From the NCBI GenBank assembly GCA_001275005.1, contig JWZX01002707.1:1-17572 (forward strand): a stretch of 17,572 nucleotides of DNA, written 5' to 3'. Below are positions 8,522-17,572 of the stretch, piece after piece (positions within the stretch are counted from its first letter, which is position 1; each line of letters opens with the position of its first letter). A program made the translations under genes and the position numbers. The DNA is from Chrysochromulina tobinii (taxonomy: Eukaryota > Haptophyta > Prymnesiales > Chrysochromulinaceae). Below the pieces are notes generated by a model. The model saw only the letters and a list, made by a program, of their open reading frames with translations. It ran no database searches and had not been told where the DNA came from.

Positions 8522-11438
8522 CTACACGTTAGTTTGAGGGACATGCTCCTGTTTGTACGTGAGCAGCCGGGCGGGAGAAGTCCTCAGGATCATCTGGGAC
8601 GGCCGCATGACGGAGAGGCGCACTGAGGACACTCGATGCGGCCGTGGAGAGGAGGAGGTCCCTAATTTGGAATGCTCATTCGGAGGAGGTCCCAAATTAG
8701 GTGGAGGTTGTGGAGAGACAAGGAACGAGACGGAGCCACCCGGCGGCTTTGACGATGAAGAAGGCGAGCGCACGATGCTTGAAGTTCCACTCACTTGTGC
8801 CATGGGATCCGAGTTCCTAATTTGGGTCAAGGGCTCCGAGTTCGAGAGAGAGTCCGAGGCCCATAACGGCGCCTCTCCCCATGTAGTGCCGCTGAGCGGC
8901 GTCGTCAGGCGCATCGGACCCGACCTCGCCGATCTCGCCGATCTCGAGGTGGTCGAGATCTCAGACGTGAAAGGCGACGTGGAGTACTCTCTCAATCTGT
9001 GCGAAGAAAGGCCGACGCTACTTCCGTCCATGGCGAGACGATTGATTGGCGAGCTCATCATTGCGGTAAGTGCCGTGCGAGGAGCCAAATAGCGCCGTGT
9101 GGAGCACCGGGAGATTGAGAGGGCGGCGAAGTCGAAGGGATCTGCTTGGTTGGGCCCCAGGGCCCCCCTGTGAGTGAGCGGCCCATCTAGCCCGCCAAAT
9201 GGCAGGCGGATGTCAGCCCGCTTGCGAACGAAGCCCTGTGGGGAGGCATCCCCCAGGCACCCCCCTGAGGGATGCCGGACGAAACCCTGCGTGGGGGCTG
9301 CCCAGTCCCATCGCTGCAGTGGGGGCAGGTCCCACCGCTGCCCCCGCGAGAAAGCCCATTTTCGGAGCCTCTCCACCGCCTTTTTGCGCACGATCGCGTC
9401 GCGCATGGACCTGGCTGCCCGAGCCGACGCGATCGCCTCCTCGACCACTGTGGACACGTCCACTCGGTGCGCCGTGTTCTGCTGGCCGCGTGCGAGCATC
9501 TGCTTGCGCCGCTGGTTCTGCTGACGGATCATTTGGCTCGGCTTGCGGCAAATGACATGCGTACTCGGCGCGCTGAGCCAGCGCTGAAGGCGCACTTGGT
9601 CGACGACGCCCCGCCTATGCAACGCGCGGCGCGCGATCGGATTGTCCGCCTCCATCTTTTCGCACGCGGTGAACGCCGCATCACTGTGAGCGCTCACTTC
9701 ATGAGTCCACAAATCCGGGTTTGTGCCCCTGGAAGAACCAGTCGAACATCGTCTTCTGCCACTCGGTGCGCGTGAGCTCTTTCGAGTCGTCGACGTCCCA
9801 TTCTGAAAAGAGCTCGGATGGACTGAGCTTGGAACGCTCGATCATCTGCAGAGGCAATCAGAGGCCATCAGAGGCAATCAGAGGTCATCAGAGGCAATCA
9901 GAGGTCATCAGGGATGGACTGAGCTTGGAGCGCTCGATCATCTGCCCGCCCAGATGGCACGCAAAAGTCACCCCAATCAGATGCAATCAGAAGTCACCCA
10001 ATCAGATGCAATCAGAAGTCACCCCAATCAGATGCAATCACCCCAATCAGATGCAATCAGAAGTCACCCCAATCAGATGCAATCAGAAGTCACCCCATCA
10101 GATGCAATCAGAAGTCACCCCAATCAGATGCAATCACCCCAATCAGATGCAACAGAAGTCACCCCGAGCAGAAGTCACCCCAATCCCCAATCGCATCAAA
10201 TGCAATCAGATGAGCTCATTTTGAGCTCGGATGTGATCAAATGAACTCTGTGCGCATAGCATGCAATCAGATTCAATCACCTGCTGGAGCAGCGTGCGCA
10301 ACGTCTCCACATCCCACAGCATCGTATCGAGCGTGAGGCCAGGCGGTGGCTCGAGCAATCTAGGGAGCCGTCGCTGGCTCCGCGTGTCGAGGGAGTGCCG
10401 CTTGCCGTGTACAAACTCGAACAGCTCATCAAATCCAATCTGGCCCGAGCCGTCGGTGTCGAGCGTGCGGAAGACGCTGAAGACTACGTGCGCGCTCCCG
10501 CGGTACCTGTCGAGGGAGGCACTGAGAGAGGTCATCAGAGAGGTCATCAAAGAAGCCATCAGAGAGGTCATCAGAGAAGCCATCAGAGAGGTCACCAGTG
10601 GGCACTCAGACCTCAGCGAGGCATCTACGAACGGAAAACATTCAGGGACCATTCAGGGAACGTCCATGTGCGTGCGCGCTCTAGTATAGAGTATCACGTA
10701 CCCGAACTTGTCGCGCAGTGCCACATAAAACTCCATGTCGTCAATGAGGAGCTTGTCGTCCCCGTCCTGGTCGAACAGGTGCATGATGTCGTACACGTGC
10801 GCGCCGCTGCTCGCTAGGTGCTTCTGGAGCTCTTGGCGCACGCTCGCCGCGTCCAAGCCTCGGATGGCCCAATCTCGTGTATCGAGCGCGTGCTGGTTGC
10901 TCTCGGTCTGGGATTGCCTACCAGCGTCTTCGGACCACACAAGTGCAGAGAGCATCTGCTTCATCGTCGGGCCCACTGACACCTGGTCCTCGAGAGACTG
11001 GAACAGTCTCCGATACGTGAAGACGCCGAAGTTGTCATTGTCGAGCGACTTGAAGATGTCGACGGCCACGTTGCCAAAGCCCATCTCCTGGCACGCGTTC
11101 TCAAACTCATGGAGCTCGAGATCTCCGGTGCTGTTCCGGTCGTAGCGAGCGAAGGCCTCCTCAAGGGTGTGTTTGCCATACTTGATCAACGACTTGCTGA
11201 GGGACCAGCGGAAGTATTCGCTGACGCAGAGCGAGCCGTCACCGTTCACATCGGCAAACTCGAACCACTTGTTGATGTCGTCGGACGAGTGACGCTGACG
11301 TACCAGCTCGGGCTGCATCGCCAAGAATTGCTCGAACTCGAGCTTCTGGTCAGAGTTCCAGTCATACTCGGAAAAGTGAGTGGAGTCGATGAGTAGCTGT
11401 CGCCTCACCTTGGCTGCAAGCCCCTTGACGTTGTTCAT
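8522..11438 (-). CDS. EF-hand calcium-binding protein with seven EF motifs, three exons, one apparent frameshift
   Basis: Exons (transcript order) are 11438-10702, 10506-10281 and 9845-8522. The first two total 963 nt (321 codons) and the junctions fit in phases 2 and 0, which supports the model. EF loops are at residues 26-37 (DWNSDQ..., degenerate), 63-74 (DVNGDGSLCVSE), 100-111 (DRNSTGDLELHE), 133-144 (degenerate), 223-234 (DQDGDDKLLIDD), 262-273 (DTDGSGQIGFDE) and 338-349 (DVDDSKELTRTE). A soluble calcium sensor or adaptor is likely. In exon 3 the frame ...DWFFQG jumps by one nucleotide at a G4 run (9726-9729) into LWTHEVSAHSDAAFTAC, after which a basic helix and a Ser/Pro-rich tail follow to a TAG at 8522. 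The tail beyond KWAFSRG is weakly supported. The ATG at 11438 is the first in frame, but CGATAAACAG just upstream could be an acceptor, so an extra 5' exon is possible. Confidence 0.72.
9816..9945 (-). repeat. 34-nt direct repeat of exon 3 edge flanking the decamer array
   Basis: Positions 9816-9849 and 9912-9945 are identical but for one base (9833/9929). Each contains the acceptor GCAG and 30 nt of exon 3 sequence (sense GCAGATGATCGAGCG...). The 62 nt between them are the decamer array. The outer copy cannot be the productive one, because reading from its acceptor meets a TGA within the array. Confidence 0.92.
9849..9911 (-). repeat. decamer array at 3' end of EF-hand intron 2
   Basis: About six consecutive 10-nt units. 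On the transcribed sense they read CCTCTGATTG, CCTCTGATGA or CCTCTGATGG. The last unit runs directly into the acceptor CTCTGCAG. The unit matches the one in the Cpn60 introns. Confidence 0.9.
9965..10212 (-). repeat. second array in EF-hand intron 2, 26-nt higher-order unit
   Basis: Sense-strand words CTGATTGCAT and CTGATTGGGG plus TGACTT alternate to give a unit of about 26 nt, with some shortened copies lacking the TGACTT part. About ten units are present, decaying towards the 5' end of the intron. No unique spacers. Confidence 0.9.
10507..10701 (-). other. EF-hand gene intron 1
   Basis: A 195-nt intron; donor GG|GTACGTGATAC and acceptor CCTCCCTCGACAG|GTACCGC. Splicing gives ALRDKFGYRGSAHVVF in phase 2, joining EF loop 5 to the helix before loop 6. 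The last 34 nt (10540-10507) are nearly identical to the end of Cpn60 intron 2. Confidence 0.85.
10523..10597 (-). repeat. 12-nt tandem array in EF-hand intron 1
   Basis: About six units of 12 nt, sense GATGACCTCTCT alternating with GATGGCTTCTCT or GATGGCTTCTTT. This is the decamer core GATGRCCTCT lengthened by CT. Confidence 0.88.
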
Positions 11439-12348
11439 TCCTTGTGTTCTGTTTATCGGATACACTTTGGCTTGGACTGTTTTTCTGTTTCTTCGGGCGC
11501 GGACAAAACACAGATTTCATAAATCCCGGCATCCGCATGGATCCGACACTGAAAAGCATGCAATTCGCAGCTCGCTCATCATCTTGGGGACTTGGGGTAA
11601 CTCCAGTAAGCTTGGGCTACACTGCGTCCGTCGGGCAAGTGCATGACTCCAAGATCGTACATCGTACTGCGCCACGGCATCGTCCTGTTCCGCTGCGAGC
11701 TTGACGCAGCTCTGCTGCAGCACCTCTGCCATGACCTCTGCGCAGCCCGCTTCTCATCATGGTCCACACCGCGCGGTACGTTCGTCCGGCTCCGGGTCAG
11801 GTGCACGGGCGAGTCCCCTCCCGTGTTGCGTGCGTGGCGCCTCCCGTGACCCGTCAGCGTCACGCCACACGCGTCAGTCGCGTCCCCATGCGCGTCCCAC
11901 ACGTTCGGGAGTGTGGTCGGGTCGTGAAAGGTGTGCTGTGGGTGTGTGATCTTATTTACGATCGGGGATTTGTGCACGACTACGCTCTACAGACTACACT
12001 CAACCGTAACACTGGCGCCCCCGCGGCCCCGCCACCAGCGCCACAACGACAACAAGCCCACAACAGACAACACGACGATCAGACGCCTGAGTGCTGAGAA
12101 AATCCGCGAGCAAGCACCGGGGGCCATGACGTCGCTAGGCTACCTTTCGCATGCAACCCGCCGCTGGGCCTCTGCGCTATCCGATCCATACCTCGTACCT
12201 CTCGAGCCCCCACACTCAGGCACAGCGGTCTTTACAAAGGCTGATGCTGCCTGCCGGCTGCCTGGCGCCGTTGTTCGGAACTGGTCACGCGGAAAAAGTC
12301 CGTGTGGCCGCACGCAGTCTCCAAACCCATTCGTGTGTATGCGCCGAT
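11439..12348. other. intergenic / possible 5' region of the EF-hand gene
   Basis: About 910 bp between the EF-hand ATG and the stop of the small protein gene upstream on the same strand. It should carry the EF-hand promoter and possibly a 5' exon. The region 11517-11760 has open - strand frames (for example one starting MAEVLQQSCVKLAAEQDDAV), but none can be joined with confidence. No RNA gene or repeat of note. Confidence 0.4.
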
Positions 12349-12726
12349 TCACGCGGTAGCGTCTTGATGCTCCCCATCGTCGAGCACCAAGTCGACGAGC
12401 TCTGCAACCTCCTTCTCTCGTGTGATCAGTTCACCCTCGATGGCTAGGCTCGTCAGCACCGACTGCGCGGTCTTGATAAGCACCTGGTTCGTCGGGATGC
12501 TCCCATAGTGCTTCACACAAAAGTCCAGCGTGCTCGCTACCAGGTCCCCCAACTGTTCGGAATCCATATCTTTGACGTGCTTCGGCAATTTCTTGCCTTC
12601 CGCTTCTGCCATCGCGCGGCGCTGCGCGGCGCCCATGCCCACCATGCGGGCCGTGTCCATTCCCCCTTCACCTGAAGCCCCGATGTCACCGATGTTGAGG
12701 GAGGTATTGCTTTGTTCAGCTCCCAT
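12349..12726 (-). CDS. small hypothetical protein, possible N-myristoylation (MGAEQS)
   Basis: 125 aa from the ATG at 12726 (A at -3, G at +4), which I prefer to the open frame further upstream because it gives MGAEQSNTS, a Gly2/Ser6 N-myristoylation-type start. A flexible Gly/Ser/Ala-rich region (about 10-40) is followed by a helical, well-composed domain. That domain contains KKLPKHVKDMDSEQLGDLV, a central stretch STLDFCVKHYGSIPTNQVLIKTAQ, and an acidic C-terminal helix (KEVAELVDLVLDD). I do not recognise the family. It is divergent from the Cpn60 gene, with 417 bp between start codons. No signal peptide or membrane helix. Coding status is supported by composition and start context rather than by homology. 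Confidence 0.6.
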   Translation of the reverse strand: MGAEQSNTSLNIGDIGASGEGGMDTARMVGMGAAQRRAMAEAEGKKLPKHVKDMDSEQLGDLVASTLDFCVKHYGSIPTNQVLIKTAQSVLTSLAIEGELITREKEVAELVDLVLDDGEHQDATA

Positions 12727-15544
<2,818 letters not shown>

Positions 15545-16223
15545 GTGTGAATTCACACCGGAGGTTCTCGGCGCTCAATGGCGTGCTCCTCAAGCGGACA
15601 CTCGCCATGGATACGTGTCGGCGATCAGTGCGGCACTCTGAATGGCCATCCAGCGTCATCAGCCGGATGGCCGTCCTGATGGCCCCTGATTGCTCTGTGT
15701 AGGCGACAGCTCGCGAGGCGGCCGCTTTCGCCACCGTGGGGAGACACAGCAAGATAACAGCAGGAGCGTCAGGAGCAAGCGCTGGGCATTTCCAGTACCC
15801 GTCCCGCCCAAGGGGCGTTACGTGGGGCGAGGCGCGTGAGAGCCCAAAATGGCGCGCGTCACGCGTTAGGTGGCCGTGCGTCCCGGTTCGCGTTCGACCA
15901 CACTTTGTCGATCGGATAGCTGTACCTACATAGTACCGTGTCCTTGCGGTAACCTTGTCGGGTCGTATTTGCGAGTATTTCTATTAGGTGCGCGTTCTGA
16001 TGTCTGCTGTGTTCAACACGCGCGGGCACTGGAGTTCGGTTCGGGCGCGATCCGTTTTCTATTAATCGCACGTGCCACGCGCGCCACGACGATCGACGAT
16101 CTCACAGACACAGGTTCGACACATCGACAGACAATACGACAGATACATGTTTCAGAAAGTGTGATGTGCCGCGGCCGGGCTGTGCAGTAGTGCAGTGCGG
16201 AGACGCGCCGTCGTGGGCGACCC
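15545..16223. other. intergenic region between convergent genes
   Basis: About 680 bp between the Cpn60 stop and the stop of the glycosyltransferase-like gene. A decayed patch of the intronic decamer type is at 15662-15697 (GATGGCC, CTGATGGCCCCTGATTGC). The rest (15700-16220) shows no supported gene, tRNA or repeat. Confidence 0.5.
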
Positions 16224-17354
16224 CTAGGCTTTCGACGCCCCTAGAGCTGGGCTGCGGCGCCTGCTCTTGTACCTCGGCGGCGGCGGCGGCGGATCCCTAC
16301 TCAGATTCTCAAAATTGTCCCACATCACGGGGATGGGCGCGAACACGGTTAATCGTGAGTCTAGCCTGTACGAGTGAATCCACTGTACGGGCTCGAGTTG
16401 AAGATGCACGTACAAGAAGCACTCCGGGATGGCAAAGCCCCCACACCAGAACTTCACGGCGTCTCGAATGGATTGGTTGACGTTCGGGCATGAAAGAGTT
16501 TCTGCCCTGAAGAGAGCATCTGCCCGTGCACGTGGTGCTATGACAAATTGGTCATCCATGAAATAAGTTCCCAGCGGGCATCCCCCGTTAATAGACCATG
16601 GATTATGTGTGTTCATCGAATGAAAGGAGACTGGCACTCGATGACTGACTGGCGCGCACCGCACGCGAGCATAGACCAGCGTCTCCGTGCTTTGCGTGTG
16701 AAAGGTTGACCTCTGGCCGACTCGCATACTCACGAGAGGCGGTGCATCAGTGAAGGGCCAGTCGTCCCGAGCTTTGACCACAAACTCGAACTTGGGACTC
16801 GTGAAGCGTGCCGCCAGTGGACTCTTCGATCTCCACTGGGACTCGAGCTCTTCGATCTCCTTCACTCGCGCAAAGCATGCAGCAGCTTTCACCCATTGCA
16901 CATAGAAGGAACGATAATTCGCATCGAGAGCCCCGGGACACTTCACATCGCCTCGGGACTGGTTGCCCCAGTGACAGACTTTCCGTGCCCAGATCCAAGG
17001 TTGCGTGTCGTTCAATGGTGTGTCTATCGGGAGGCCTCTTGTGTTGCCACAGCGATGTGCAACAGCCTGCGACACGTTGATTGGATAATACACCTCATGC
17101 ACGTTCGATTGAGGCAGGTGCCAAATCTCGCGAATGCTTTTCGCCGTCCATTTCATGTCAGCCTTGGCAGCGTCATTTGCAAGGATGACATGAAGCCCAT
17201 CCCATGAGGGCGCACCCAACAACAGTTTGCGGGCAAAGCCAGCTTGCTGTGTCCAATGTGCGACAGCCTTTGCATCGCCAGAACCACCTCGTAACTTGCC
17301 CGGCAGGCACAGAGCAGCAAACAGCGGCGGCGGCGGCTCTGGTGGGTTAGCCAT
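16224..17354 (-). CDS. glycosyltransferase-like protein, 5' end uncertain
   Basis: 376 aa from the first ATG (17354, G at -3 and +4), MANPPEPPPPLFAALCLPGKLRGG. The CLPGKLRGG strand close to the N-terminus, KFEFVVKARDDWPF (about 188-201), YFMDDQFVIAPRARADALF (about 264-282) and IPECFLYVHLQL (about 309-320) follow the order seen in uncharacterised glycosyltransferase-like proteins. These usually have a V-x-R-x-D strand, a DDQF segment and a late Glu. Sequons (NVS, NDT, NQS) and several Cys fit a secretory location, but no signal anchor is visible. The open frame continues upstream to about 17453 without ATG. Acceptor-like sites TTACTGGCAG (just before the ATG) and GGTTCACAG (near 17444) allow an upstream exon carrying a membrane anchor outside the window. 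A proline run (about 355-360) near the C-terminus is encoded by a CGG microsatellite. The donor and acceptor sugars cannot be inferred. Confidence 0.62.
   Translation of the reverse strand: MANPPEPPPPLFAALCLPGKLRGGSGDAKAVAHWTQQAGFARKLLLGAPSWDGLHVILANDAAKADMKWTAKSIREIWHLPQSNVHEVYYPINVSQAVAHRCGNTRGLPIDTPLNDTQPWIWARKVCHWGNQSRGDVKCPGALDANYRSFYVQWVKAAACFARVKEIEELESQWRSKSPLAARFTSPKFEFVVKARDDWPFTDAPPLVSMRVGQRSTFHTQSTETLVYARVRCAPVSHRVPVSFHSMNTHNPWSINGGCPLGTYFMDDQFVIAPRARADALFRAETLSCPNVNQSIRDAVKFWCGGFAIPECFLYVHLQLEPVQWIHSYRLDSRLTVFAPIPVMWDNFENLSRDPPPPPPRYKSRRRSPALGASKA
16276..16293. repeat. CGG trinucleotide run
   Basis: A CGG/GGC run encoding the proline stretch near the C-terminus of the glycosyltransferase-like protein on the - strand. 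Confidence 0.8.
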
Positions 17355-17458
17355 CTCCTGCCAGTAAGATGCAGGACCCGGGTAGAGTACGCGGTACAGT
17401 AGGCTCTCCGCGCGCGCGCCGAGGACGCCCAAAGTTACGCATCTGTGAACCAACGTGA

Positions 17459-17477
17459 AGTTCAGTTCAGTTCAGTT
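17459..17477. repeat. short GTTCA pentamer repeat
   Basis: AGTTC/GTTCA repeated three to four times, upstream of the glycosyltransferase-like frame on its 5' side. Minor. Confidence 0.7.
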
Positions 17478-17572
17478 TCTTCGCGGTCCCCCCACGCTCA
17501 CTCCACCGCCGTCTCAAAGGACGGCTCCGCTCCCCTCGGTCAACACAAGTACTGAGTACTCGCTCGCTCGGG

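Larger units (their letters stand above)
9846..10280 (-). other. EF-hand gene intron 2, tandem-repeat filled
   Basis: A 435-nt intron with donor CAG|GTGATTG and acceptor CCTCTGCAG|ATGATC. Splicing joins LRTLLQQ to MIERSKLSPSEL in phase 0. It contains two different arrays (9849-9911 and 9965-10212) and, between them, a copy of the acceptor plus the first 30 nt of exon 3. Confidence 0.8.

Noticed and set aside
8553-9092. + strand frame of 179 codons opposite the EF-hand gene tail, ending near a GTAAGT
   Set aside because: No ATG until 8607 and no recognisable domain. The opposite strand is continuous with a real EF-hand exon. It remains a weak alternative because the EF-hand tail is itself low-complexity.
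9965-10212. Regular repeats that could be taken for a CRISPR array
   Set aside because: Units abut with no unique spacers, lie inside a eukaryotic intron, and vary in length; this is a tandem repeat.
9954-10244. Repetitive + strand frame (MQSEVTPIRCN-like)
   Set aside because: Intronic array read antisense; no independent coding evidence.
11579-11977. 132-codon - strand frame upstream of the EF-hand gene
   Set aside because: No domain or sensible composition over its length; perhaps contains a 5' exon, but no splice pair could be defended.
16095-16150. GGTTCGACAC resembling a tRNA T-arm
   Set aside because: No matching acceptor stem, D-arm or anticodon arm could be found around it; the same holds for GTTCGA near 1646 and 15890.

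Overview
The window is nuclear DNA from a GC-rich, photosynthetic unicellular eukaryote. The evidence is a cyanobacterial-type chaperonin gene (Cpn60/GroEL) split by GT-AG introns, with a leader that looks like a signal peptide followed by a plastid transit peptide. Other genes also show GT-AG introns and good Kozak contexts, and the proteins have eukaryotic architecture (multi-EF-hand, Kelch, possible N-myristoylation). A complex-plastid alga, most likely a haptophyte, fits best. That is inference from style, not a placement.

Layout, left to right. (1) 1-1370 (+): 3' part of an Ala/Glu-rich coiled-coil protein, 5'-truncated by the window edge. (2) 1371-2276: non-coding, with a degenerate tandem repeat of about 75-78 bp. 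(3) 2277-3839 (-): RsmB/NOP2/Sun-family RNA cytosine-C5 methyltransferase with an organelle-type leader and a CTG-repeat polyglutamine tract. (4) 4638-5993 (-): Cj0069-like/ATP-grasp-like protein beginning with an N-myristoylation-like MGAGSS. (5) 6262-8187 (+): Kelch-type beta-propeller protein, divergent from (4). (6) 8522-11438 (-): EF-hand protein with seven EF-hand motifs, three exons and one apparent 1-nt frameshift. (7) 12349-12726 (-): small MGAEQS... protein of unknown function. (8) 13144-15544 (+): plastid-type Cpn60 in at least three exons, with one apparent 2-nt deletion, divergent from (7). (9) 16224-17354 or further (-): glycosyltransferase-like protein.

The most unusual content is in the introns of genes 6 and 8. 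All four are wholly or partly made of short tandem repeats, mostly 10 nt with a 12-nt variant, of the type CCTCTGATGA/CCTCTGATTG. They always lie in the sense orientation although the two genes are on opposite strands. Two introns in these unrelated genes share a near-identical 34-nt 3' end. In two cases a piece of the exon edge with its splice site is duplicated inside the intron. Together this suggests an introner-like or repeat-driven process of intron birth or growth. The genes do not form a pathway; they are ordinary neighbours in a compact algal nuclear genome.
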